Positions 1 through 5,856 of a DNA stretch of 9,997 nucleotides are shown one piece after another. Made by a program: the position numbers and the translations under genes. Under the pieces are notes generated by a model. It did no database searches, was not told the origin of the DNA, and worked only from the letters and a program-made list of their open reading frames with translations. Numbering within the stretch: position 1 is the first letter of the stretch; each line of letters opens with the position of its first letter. Source of the stretch: Verrucomicrobiota bacterium (GTDB taxonomy: Bacteria > Verrucomicrobiota > Verrucomicrobiia > Chthoniobacterales > UBA10450); assembly GCA_003219225.1 (NCBI GenBank), contig QHPZ01000064.1, forward strand, positions 3,685-13,681, in the 5' to 3' direction.

Positions 1-1
1 C

Positions 2-1138
2 ACTTTGTCGCTCGAGACGTTCATTCACGCTAAGGCGGCAGTCGCGGACATGTGGCTGGTTTTATTTGTGACGACGGCGCACTGGAGTGGCTACGAACTT
101 TTGCGAGACTGGTTCGGCGCGGGATCAAACACGGTTTCGGCGCGCCCGGCCCCGCTGAGCGGGGCGCCCTACCGTCACGTGGTGTGGTGGTTGGCCTTTT
201 GGGTTTCGCTGGCGCTCGGGTTTTTAGCAAAAGGGCCAATCGCGTGGACGGCGTTGCTGACGCTCGCGGCAACCAAGTTTTTCGCGCGGGATTTGCCACT
301 CGGCCGTCGATTCAAATTCGGCCGCGGCATCGTGCTCATGCTCGTGATCGTGGCGCTCTGGGGAATTCCAGCGCTAATTCAAACACACGGGCAATTTCTG
401 AGCGTCGGGCTCGGCCGGCATGTGGTCACGCGCTCGTTCGTCACGATGGAAGGACACGGGTTAAATTCGATTGGCGGCTATTTTCTTCTCCTCCCGTTTT
501 ATTTCGTTGCGATCTTCGTCAGCTTTTTTCCGTGGTCGATCAAGCTGCCGTGGCTGATCAAAACGCTGCGGCGCGATCACGACAAGATCGACAATTACCT
601 TTTTGCCGGCACCGCAATCGTCTTCATCATCTTCACTCTAGTCAGCACGAAGTTGCCGCATTACACTTTGCCGGCATTTCCACTGCTGGCGCTGTTGCTG
701 GCGCGGTATTGGCAAAGAGCGACAGCGACGAGCGGGCGCACGTCGTTTCGCCCCATTGCTGTCGCAACCGCGGCGTTATGGTTTGCGATTGCAATCGTAA
801 TGCCGCCGCTTATTGCCGGATCATTTCCGGCGTATTCGCTTTTCCGGCAGGCGCGCGACGATTTGCGCCCGCAAATGGAGTTTGGCGCGATCGATTACGC
901 CGAGCCGAGCATGGTCTGGTACTTTCGCTCACGCGCGAAAGGTTTTTTCACTGCGCTGAACAATAAACGCGCGGTCGAGTTCATGGATAAACCGGGCGGG
1001 CGTTTTGTGATCGTGCCGACCTCGCTCGCGCGCACACTGTTCGCGAATCACGCCGATTGGAAAACATTTTCCACGGAGGGGATCAACATCGCCAAGGGCA
1101 AATATGTCGATCTAACGCTGGTGCTAAAACCCGAATAG
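2..1138 (+). CDS. ArnT/PMT-like membrane glycosyltransferase (GT39/GT83-type), 5' end missing
   Basis: The frame is open at the left edge of the window, so this is the C-terminal ~378 residues of a larger protein; the first ATG/TTG codons here are internal. The family transfers sugars from polyprenyl-phosphate donors at the inner membrane (lipid A or other glycans), with the catalytic acidic residues in an N-terminal loop that lies outside the window. Visible family marks are an A-D-M segment leading into a membrane helix near the start, LGFLAKGPIAW after a hydrophobic stretch, and the STKLPHYTLPAFPLLALLLA segment followed by a final helix. About seven hydrophobic helices are seen, then a soluble tail of roughly 100 residues. 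The loop at about residues 40-55 contains a GC-rich hairpin that may be an inserted repeat. The gene ends with TAG, 88 bases before ruvA. The substrate cannot be told from sequence. Confidence 0.85.
   Translation, partial: TLSLETFIHAKAAVADMWLVLFVTTAHWSGYELLRDWFGAGSNTVSARPAPLSGAPYRHVVWWLAFWVSLALGFLAKGPIAWTALLTLAATKFFARDLPLGRRFKFGRGIVLMLVIVALWGIPALIQTHGQFLSVGLGRHVVTRSFVTMEGHGLNSIGGYFLLLPFYFVAIFVSFFPWSIKLPWLIKTLRRDHDKIDNYLFAGTAIVFIIFTLVSTKLPHYTLPAFPLLALLLARYWQRATATSGRTSFRPIAVATAALWFAIAIVMPPLIAGSFPAYSLFRQARDDLRPQMEFGAIDYAEPSMVWYFRSRAKGFFTALNNKRAVEFMDKPGGRFVIVPTSLARTLFANHADWKTFSTEGINIAKGKYVDLTLVLKPE
139..173. repeat. GC-rich hairpin inside the glycosyltransferase gene, candidate inserted repeat
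   Basis: CCCCGCT (150-156) pairs perfectly with AGCGGGG (158-164), and GGCG (139-142) with CGCC (165-168) outside it. The reading frame stays open, giving SARPAPLSGAPYR, a hydrophilic stretch in the loop just before a membrane helix. Similar 'GGCGCCCCGCT' hairpins are, from memory, dispersed in verrucomicrobial genomes. No second copy exists in this window, so the repeat status is inference; the hairpin itself is seen directly. Confidence 0.45.
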
Positions 1139-1142
1139 TTGC

Positions 1143-1212
1143 ACCGCAGAGGAGGCAGAGAGCGCAGAGGACGGATCTTATTATTCTCTGCGACCTCTGC
1201 GCGCTCTGTGGT
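1143..1212. repeat. GCAGAG-rich imperfect palindrome between the glycosyltransferase gene and ruvA
   Basis: Two 29-base arms (1143-1171 and 1184-1212) are imperfect reverse complements (about seven mismatches) around a 12-base centre. Each arm carries about three spaced GCAGAG units (CTCTGC on the other arm). The element fills nearly the whole 88-base gap and ends 14 bases before the ruvA ATG. It could fold into a long RNA hairpin and act as a terminator or attenuator, but no U-tract follows. From memory, this kind of CGCAGAGG element is dispersed in Verrucomicrobia and related phyla. Confidence 0.8.
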
Positions 1213-1226
1213 AAATCAAAGCGGCC

Positions 1227-1838
1227 ATGATCACGTTTCTTGATGGTCGATTGGTCAGCGCGTTGCCAACGCAGGCGATTGTCGATGTGAACGGCGTCGG
1301 TTACGAAGTTTTTATTCCACTGTCGAGCTACGACAAACTTCCCGGAGCCGGCGAACCAATTCATCTCCTGACCCATCTCGCGGTGCGCGAGGATGCGCAT
1401 GTGCTTTATGGGTTCATGACTCCGGCGGAGCGGGATCTGTTCCGCTTGCTCGTGAATAACGTGAGCGGGATCGGGCCAAAGCTTGCGCTCGCGGTGTTGA
1501 GCGGGATGAGCGTGAACAATTTCAAGGCAGCGGTGGTGAACTCGGATGTCGTAGCCCTGGCGAAGATCAGCGGGCTCGGCAAGAAAACGGCGGAACGAGT
1601 CGTTCTCGAGTTGAAAGACAAACTCGGCGTCGCCGCGGCGTGGGAAGCTGCGACAGCCGCCTATGCACCCACGCCCGAGCAAGAGCAAGCCAACGAAGCT
1701 GTGCTCGCGTTGATCGCGCTTGGCTACAAACAAGTCGACGCGCACAAAGCGGTGCGTGAACTGCAGACGCGCGGCGAAGCCAAATCGGCGGAGGAACTGG
1801 TGAAGCTGGCGCTGAAGAAGATCGCGGCCGGGAGATAA
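1227..1838 (+). CDS. ruvA: Holliday junction branch migration protein RuvA
   Basis: RuvA binds four-way DNA junctions as a tetramer and loads the RuvB helicase during recombinational repair; RuvABC then migrates and resolves the junction. The 203-residue product has the usual length and three-domain layout: an N-terminal OB fold (about 1-64, beginning MITFLDGRLV and including the VNGVGYEV strand), a central helix-hairpin-helix domain with GIGPK (81-85) and GLGKK (116-120), and a C-terminal RuvB-contacting domain (about 155-203) after a flexible Ala/Glu-rich linker. The start is the ATG that gives the canonical N-terminus; no Shine-Dalgarno sequence is visible because the upstream gap is almost wholly a palindromic repeat. 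ruvB and ruvC are not next to it in this window. Confidence 0.97.
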   Translation: MITFLDGRLVSALPTQAIVDVNGVGYEVFIPLSSYDKLPGAGEPIHLLTHLAVREDAHVLYGFMTPAERDLFRLLVNNVSGIGPKLALAVLSGMSVNNFKAAVVNSDVVALAKISGLGKKTAERVVLELKDKLGVAAAWEAATAAYAPTPEQEQANEAVLALIALGYKQVDAHKAVRELQTRGEAKSAEELVKLALKKIAAGR

Positions 1839-1842
1839 AAGC

Positions 1843-1909
1843 AACGCCGAACGTCGAATTCAGAAGATTGCATTCGATATTGGACGTTCGGCGTTGAGCG
1901 TTCGACGTT
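1843..1909. repeat. Heptamer repeat locus 1, two inverted arrays forming a hairpin
   Basis: The locus is built from 7-base units of the AACGYCG type. The left array (AACGCCG AACGTCG, from 1843) and the right array (1879-1909, reverse strand AACGTCG AACGCTC AACGCCG AACGTCC) face each other. AACGCCGAACGTC (1843-1855) pairs perfectly with 1883-1895. It starts 4 bases after the ruvA stop and ends 9 bases before the next start codon. The right array matches the reverse complement of 6825-6855 at 29 of 31 positions. Confidence 0.9.
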
Positions 1910-1918
1910 TGCTGCCTG

Positions 1919-3151
1919 ATGCTCGTGCAAGACGACCGGCTCAGCGCGATTCGGAACGCATTCCCGAAAGAGGGCCTCTTCGCCGAAAAGGATTGGTTGC
2001 TCTCCCCGGATCCGTTTCCGATCGACAGCAAATTCCTGAGCGAGCTGGAGCAGCTTGGTCATCGGCTCTTCGTTTTCCAGCGCGCGTGCAATCAGCTTTA
2101 TCAACTCAGCGTTAAAGGAAAACAGCCCGAATGGGTGGCGCGCTACCTGGATGCCGGCAAACCGCGCGAGCTGATTGAATTTTCTCGACGAAAAGAAATC
2201 CGTGACGATCTGCCGCGTGTCATTCGGCCCGATCTAATTCTGACCCCGCAGTCGCGGGGCTACATCATAGCCGAGATCGATTCGGTGCCGGGCGGCATCG
2301 GTCTGACTGGCTGGCTGAATCAAACCTACTCGGCGTTCGACCAGGAAATTATCGGCGGCGCCAACGGAATGCTCGACGGCTTCCAAAGTGTGTTGCCAAA
2401 CGGCGGCGATATCGTCATCTCACAGGAAGCAGCGACATATCGGCCGGAGATGGAATGGCTGGCAGCGCGACTAAATCAACGCCGAACGCCGAACGTCGAA
2501 CATCAAACATCGAAGTGGCGCGTTGTAGCAGCGGAAAACTACGAGCCGACAAAGACGGAAGTTCCCTCACCTCAATCCTCTCCCTCAGGGAGAGGCGGAC
2601 GCGAAGTGACAGGTGAGGGTTTTCAGGATGTTTATCGCTTCTTTGAGTTATTCGATCTGCCGAATATTCCCGGAATCAAGAAGACGCTGCGCGCGAATGC
2701 CGAAGGTAAGATCGACATCACGCCGCCGATCAAACCGTACCTGGAAGAAAAGATGTGGTTCGCGCTTTTTTGGCTGAAGCCGTTGCGCGAATTTTGGCGA
2801 CGCGAGCTGGGCGAAAAATACTTCATCAAATTGCAGGAGGTGATCCCCTACTCCTGGCTGCTCGACCCGACGCCGTTGCCGCAGCACGCAGTCATTCCGC
2901 GCCTGGAGATCCACGATTGGCGCGAAGCGGCCAAGTTCAGCCAAAAAGATCGCGAGCTTCTGTTGAAAGTGAGCGGATTTTCACCGCTCGGCTGGGGCAG
3001 CCGGGGTATTTCGCTCGGCTCCGATCTCGCGCATGCGGAATGGCAAAAGAGAATCGAGAACGCGCTCGCCACGTTCGACTCGTCGCCCACGATCATGCAG
3101 CGCTTAAACGATGAAAGGCCGCGTCCGCCTTTGCCCCTACTATTTCGTTGA
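1919..3151 (+). CDS. Conserved protein of unknown function with two repeat-derived inserts; frameshifted near the 3' end
   Basis: I do not know a named function. The 410-residue product is soluble, with no signal peptide or membrane helix. Conserved-looking blocks are IIAEIDSVPGGIGLTGWLNQ (about residues 118-137), YRFFELFDLPNIPGI after the inserts, and LLLKVSGFSPLGWGSRGISL toward the end. The Lys plus glycine-rich block and the E-I-D-S-x-P-G block recall (circularly permuted) ATP-grasp enzymes, but this is a weak inference. Residues about 187-199 and 216-234 are encoded by two dispersed repeats and probably are not part of the ancestral protein. The frame ends at 3151 in an atypical tail (ERPRPPLPLLFR), while the apparent true C-terminus continues in the +1 frame from 3111 to 3272. 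The ATG start lies 9 bases after a heptamer repeat and has no Shine-Dalgarno sequence. It could be a recent pseudogene, or carry a sequencing error. Confidence 0.75.
   Translation: MLVQDDRLSAIRNAFPKEGLFAEKDWLLSPDPFPIDSKFLSELEQLGHRLFVFQRACNQLYQLSVKGKQPEWVARYLDAGKPRELIEFSRRKEIRDDLPRVIRPDLILTPQSRGYIIAEIDSVPGGIGLTGWLNQTYSAFDQEIIGGANGMLDGFQSVLPNGGDIVISQEAATYRPEMEWLAARLNQRRTPNVEHQTSKWRVVAAENYEPTKTEVPSPQSSPSGRGGREVTGEGFQDVYRFFELFDLPNIPGIKKTLRANAEGKIDITPPIKPYLEEKMWFALFWLKPLREFWRRELGEKYFIKLQEVIPYSWLLDPTPLPQHAVIPRLEIHDWREAAKFSQKDRELLLKVSGFSPLGWGSRGISLGSDLAHAEWQKRIENALATFDSSPTIMQRLNDERPRPPLPLLFR
2478..2514 (+). repeat. Heptamer repeat locus 2, inside the coding region
   Basis: There are five tandem 7-base units plus two bases: AACGCCG AACGCCG AACGTCG AACATCA AACATCG AA. 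It belongs to the same family as 1843-1909 and 6825-6855. It is translated in frame as QRRTPNVEHQTSK (about residues 187-199). Since the period is 7, successive units are read in different frames, and none introduces a stop. Confidence 0.9.
2564..2619. repeat. CCCTCACCT...AGGTGAGGG palindromic element inside the coding region
   Basis: The outer arms are CCCTCACCT (2564-2572) and AGGTGAGGG (2611-2619), perfect inverted repeats. Inside them CCTCTCCCT (2577-2585) and AGGGAGAGG (2587-2595) form a second perfect hairpin. This two-hairpin CCTCACC/CTCTCCC design is, from memory, a widespread dispersed bacterial repeat. It is read in frame, giving roughly PSPQSSPSGRGGREVTGEG (about residues 216-234), a Pro/Ser/Gly-rich stretch unlike the flanking protein. 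Confidence 0.88.
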
Positions 3152-3272
3152 AGGCGATCGCGTAAAACTGCGCGGCGCACTCGCCACAATCGCTCCCGCC
3201 GACAAGAAATTTCTCCACGGCATGCGCGACGCGATTCTGGTGCCAACAAAAGTTGCGGATCCTACGCATTAG
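3111..3272 (+). pseudogene. Displaced C-terminal segment of the gene at 1919-3151 (+1 frame)
   Basis: An open frame from ATG at 3111 to TAG at 3270-3272 encodes 53 residues, including GRVRLCPYYFV and ADKKFLHGMRDAILVP, which look like conserved protein and not chance. It overlaps the end of the 1919 frame by 41 bases and lies in the +1 frame. A TAA at 3105-3107 in this frame means the frame change must lie between 3108 and 3151. The simplest reading is a one-base insertion (or two-base deletion) near AACGATGAAAGG that split one gene; a small deletion may have come with it. An independently translated coupled peptide is the less likely alternative. Confidence 0.65.
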
Positions 3273-3274
3273 AC

Positions 3275-3850
3275 ATGCGTGAGTTTATCACAAGTCATTT
3301 TGAGCATGTGCTCTGCGTTTTGATCTTCGTTTCGCGTGCGGGAGATATTGTCAGTACTTTTCTTGTAACTCCCAAATTGACATTGGAAGCGAATCCAATT
3401 GCCAAAAAGCTGGGCTGGCCATTTGGCGTTCTGACGATACTTGCCTGTCTCATCCCCTACTACTCGACCCCAATGGGGATCGTAGTCCTCGTCCCGTCGC
3501 TCCTTGTTTCCGCATCTAATACAGTAAAGATTTGGTTTGTCCGTTCGGTGGGCGAAACCGAGTACCTAAACCTGCTCTATCGCCTGGCGCGGACGACCAA
3601 GCTGACCCACGCATTGGCGGGAGTTCTTATGTCGGCCCTGTTTATCGCAATCGCTGGGGCGGTCTTACTGTTTCTTTCCCCCGATCCCCACCTGCATTGG
3701 GGATATTGGTATGGCATGGGAATTCTCTGTTACGCATTTGTCATCGGCCTTTACGGTAGCATTTATTTTTGGCGGTTGTTCCGGACCGCGCGACGTGGCG
3801 ATTTTCCTCACACCAAAGAGGCTTCACCAGACGACCTGGTTCTCAAATGA
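3275..3850 (+). CDS. Small multi-spanning membrane protein of unknown function
   Basis: This 191-residue protein is not one I can assign to a named family. It shows about five hydrophobic helices (roughly residues 10-31, 47-65, 67-89, 109-133 and 141-168), with a short basic, hydrophilic C-terminus. The first helix carries D24 and the S-T pair at 27-28 and leads into PKLTLEANP (33-41). This 'D..ST....LEANP' pattern, an acidic residue in a helix followed by E-x-N-P, recalls small integral membrane proteins of the DUF5658 kind, but the match is only by eye. The ATG is 2 bases after the TAG at 3272, and its TGA abuts the MFS start, so it is probably cotranscribed and translationally coupled with both neighbours. 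Its third codon positions look less GC-biased than in the genes around it. Confidence 0.75.
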   Translation: MREFITSHFEHVLCVLIFVSRAGDIVSTFLVTPKLTLEANPIAKKLGWPFGVLTILACLIPYYSTPMGIVVLVPSLLVSASNTVKIWFVRSVGETEYLNLLYRLARTTKLTHALAGVLMSALFIAIAGAVLLFLSPDPHLHWGYWYGMGILCYAFVIGLYGSIYFWRLFRTARRGDFPHTKEASPDDLVLK

Positions 3851-5278
3851 ATGGCGAACGGCGAAACGATTGAATCCTACGTACCGGCGCGGCTGGACAG
3901 GATGCGGTGGAGCCGATGGCACTGGTTGATTGTTGTTTCGCTCGGTGCGACTTGGATTCTCGACGGGCTTGAAGTTACGTTGGCCGGGTCGTTAGGCGGA
4001 ATTTTGACGCGACCGGAGACGCTTGGCTTAAGTGATACTCAGGTTGGCGCGAGCGCGACGTTTTATCTCGGCGGCGCGGTGATTGGCGCATTGCTGTTCG
4101 GCTACGGAACGGACCGGTTCGGGCGAAAGAAATTGTTTTTTATCACGGTGGCGGTCTATCTCATCGGGACGGCCCTCTCGGCGTTTTCGTGGAATTTCGC
4201 GAGCTACGCGTTCTTTCGCATGGTCACCGGCGCAGGTATCGGCGGTGAGTATGCGGCGATCAATTCGGCAATTGACGAATTGATCCCGGCGCGAGTGCGC
4301 GGGCGCGTCGATTTGATGATCAATGGCTCATACTGGGTCGGTGCGGCGTTGGGTTCGGCGGCGACGCTTGTGCTGCTCGATCCGCAGCGATTCCCGATCT
4401 GGTTGGGGTGGCGGTTTGCGTTCGGAATTGGTGCAACGCTCGGGTTGATCGTGATTTTTTTTCGTCGCTGGATTCCGGAAAGCCCGCGCTGGTTGATGAT
4501 CCATGGCCATAATGAGGAAGCGGAGCGGATCGTAGCAGAAGTCGAGCGAACGATTGGAAGTGCGACGGTCATAGACCGCCGCTACAGCACAAGGATTCGC
4601 ACGCGGACGCACACGCCGTGGCGGGAGATTTGGAACGCGATCGTGCACGAACACCGGCGGCGATCGTTTCTCGGTTTTGTGCTGATGTTGACGCAGGCGT
4701 TCTTTTATAACGCGATCTTTTTTACCTATGCGCTTGTCTTGATGCGCTTTTACGGAGTGCCGGAACAGCGCGTCGGCGGTTATCTGCTGCCCTTCGCGCT
4801 TGGAAATGTACTGGGGCCGTTGTTGCTCGGACTTCTGTTCGACACGATCGGTCGCAGACAAATGATCGCGGCGACTTACGGGCTCGCTGGGATTCTGCTC
4901 GCCGTCAGCGGCTGGCTTTTTCACGCCGGATTGCTGACCGCGCAAACTCAGACGCTTGCGTGGACGATTATCTTTTTCGTCGCGTCGGCCGCGGCGAGTT
5001 CGGCATATTTGACGGTGAGCGAAATTTTTCCGCTCGAGATTCGCGCTCTGGCGATCGCGATCTTCTACGCGATTGGAACTCTGGTCGGCGGAGTGTTCGC
5101 GCCTCTGTTATTCGGCTGGATTATCGGCACGGGGTCGAGCGGCGCATTACTTGTCGGATATTTGATCGCCGCTGGGTTGATGATCTTTGGCGCATTGACC
5201 GAGATTTGGATCGGTGTGCCGGCGGAACGACGCTCGCTCGAACATGTCGCGGCGCCGTTATCGAGCAAAGGATTGTAG
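3851..5278 (+). CDS. Major facilitator superfamily transporter (metabolite:H+ symporter / sugar-porter type)
   Basis: This is a 475-residue, 12-helix inner-membrane transporter. MFS signatures are clear: motif A GYGTDRFGRKK in the loop between helices 2 and 3, R-M-V-T-G-A-G-I-G-G-E-Y in helix 4, PESPRWL after helix 6, the half-repeat of motif A GLLFDTIGRR between helices 8 and 9, and a SEIFPLEIRALA segment near helix 10. These fit the sugar-porter / aromatic-acid:H+ symporter / SV2-like branch, so a proton-coupled small organic solute is likely, but the substrate is not predictable. The long cytoplasmic loop between the two halves contains a repeat-encoded stretch (residues 238-246). The ATG directly follows the TGA of the preceding gene, which suggests coupling. 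It converges with thpR, with only 20 bases between the two stop codons. Confidence 0.93.
   Translation: MANGETIESYVPARLDRMRWSRWHWLIVVSLGATWILDGLEVTLAGSLGGILTRPETLGLSDTQVGASATFYLGGAVIGALLFGYGTDRFGRKKLFFITVAVYLIGTALSAFSWNFASYAFFRMVTGAGIGGEYAAINSAIDELIPARVRGRVDLMINGSYWVGAALGSAATLVLLDPQRFPIWLGWRFAFGIGATLGLIVIFFRRWIPESPRWLMIHGHNEEAERIVAEVERTIGSATVIDRRYSTRIRTRTHTPWREIWNAIVHEHRRRSFLGFVLMLTQAFFYNAIFFTYALVLMRFYGVPEQRVGGYLLPFALGNVLGPLLLGLLFDTIGRRQMIAATYGLAGILLAVSGWLFHAGLLTAQTQTLAWTIIFFVASAAASSAYLTVSEIFPLEIRALAIAIFYAIGTLVGGVFAPLLFGWIIGTGSSGALLVGYLIAAGLMIFGALTEIWIGVPAERRSLEHVAAPLSSKGL
4562..4587 (+). repeat. 26-bp GGTC/GACC hairpin repeat, copy A, inside the MFS gene
   Basis: The core hairpin is CGGTC (4566-4570) ATA GACCG (4574-4578), followed by CCGCTACAG. 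It differs from copy C (6876-6901) at one of 26 positions. It is translated in frame as ATVIDRRYS (residues 238-246) in the central cytoplasmic loop of the transporter. Confidence 0.92.
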
Positions 5279-5298
5279 CCAAATACTCGGCAACGAAT

Positions 5299-5856
5299 TC
5301 ATGCGGCCGACACGGCCGCCGCTACAGTCATCTCACAAGTGTGGATGGGACCAGCCGGTGTGAGCTCGCTGGAATAAAGATGAAACGCTTCGACACGGAA
5401 CATGCCGAGATCGAGGTCGGCATTGAGTTTCAGAAATTTGCGGAGCGCGCCGCCGGAAACGTCTCGGCAGCGCGCGAGCGTGATGTGTGGATGCCACGGA
5501 CGCAGGTCGGCATCGAGGCCAACGGCGAGCGCCGCTTCCTGAACACGTTTGTGGAGTTGAAAGAGATGCGGGTGGCCAGCGCCGACACCGATCCAAATAA
5601 TTTTCACCTGACCCTGCGGTGGAAACGTGCCGACACTTTGGATAGGAAGGAAAAAGGCGCGAAACTCAATCGCGCTTAGTTTTTCGCGCAAGGCAAGATC
5701 GACATCCTCAAACACGTCGAGAAAAAAACCGAGCGTGAGATGCATCTGGTCGCCCGCGGTCCAACGCACGCCGCGAATGTGTGGATCAAGATCGACAAGT
5801 GTCTTTTCAATTGTCGCAGGCAGATCGATGGAGACGAAGAGGCGCTTTGCTTTCAC
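5299..5856 (-). CDS. thpR: RNA 2',3'-cyclic phosphodiesterase (2H phosphoesterase)
   Basis: The product is a 185-residue 2H-superfamily enzyme that opens 2',3'-cyclic phosphate ends of RNA to 2'-phosphates and can ligate tRNA halves in vitro. Both catalytic H-x-T-x motifs are present: HLTL at 39-42 and HITL at 124-127. The length is normal for ThpR/LigT, and the N-terminus (RLFVSIDLP) is typical. The start is a GTG at 5856-5854 that overlaps the TGA of the upstream dehydrogenase gene, with a weak GGGAAG just before it, so translation is probably coupled. The last 8-9 residues (VAAAVSAA) are encoded by repeat copy B, which also lies just beside the stop codon; the original C-terminus may have been different. 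It is the last gene of the minus-strand group and converges with the MFS gene. Confidence 0.93.
   Translation of the reverse strand: MKAKRLFVSIDLPATIEKTLVDLDPHIRGVRWTAGDQMHLTLGFFLDVFEDVDLALREKLSAIEFRAFFLPIQSVGTFPPQGQVKIIWIGVGAGHPHLFQLHKRVQEAALAVGLDADLRPWHPHITLARCRDVSGGALRKFLKLNADLDLGMFRVEAFHLYSSELTPAGPIHTCEMTVAAAVSAA
5303..5327 (+). repeat. GGCC-hairpin variant of the 26-bp repeat, copy B, encoding the ThpR C-terminus
   Basis: GCGGCC (5303-5308) and GGCCGC (5314-5319) form a perfect 6-bp stem with a 5-base loop, followed by CGCTACAG as in copies A and C. Both arms of the stem changed together (GGTC/GACC in copies A and C against GGCC/GGCC here), which keeps the pairing. It lies between convergent genes and could serve as a hairpin terminator in both directions, although there is no T-run. 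Confidence 0.85.

Noticed and set aside
52..966. 304-codon plus-strand frame overlapping the glycosyltransferase gene
   Set aside because: Arg/Ala-rich composition with no family features; it is a shadow of the membrane protein in a GC-rich gene.
1083..1844. 253-codon minus-strand frame antisense to ruvA
   Set aside because: It overlaps a clear ruvA and two repeats; its ends are translated repeats and the rest is an antisense shadow.
2478..2514. Tandem short units considered as a CRISPR-like or VNTR array
   Set aside because: Units are 7 bases with no spacers, so not CRISPR; the family recurs at other loci and fits a dispersed repeat better than a local VNTR.
3103..3109. C-TTA-AAC heptamer, in the right phase for a -1 programmed frameshift in the 1919 gene
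   Set aside because: A -1 shift leads straight to a TGA at 3112-3114, while the conserved C-terminus needs a +1 shift, so this slippery site would not restore the protein.
4328..4945. 205-codon minus-strand frame antisense to the MFS gene
   Set aside because: Low-complexity basic/polar product with no motif; shadow of the transporter.
4960..5679. 239-codon plus-strand frame spanning the MFS 3' end and the thpR antisense region
   Set aside because: It overlaps two well-supported genes (MFS with motifs, ThpR with both HxTx motifs) and has no recognisable domain.
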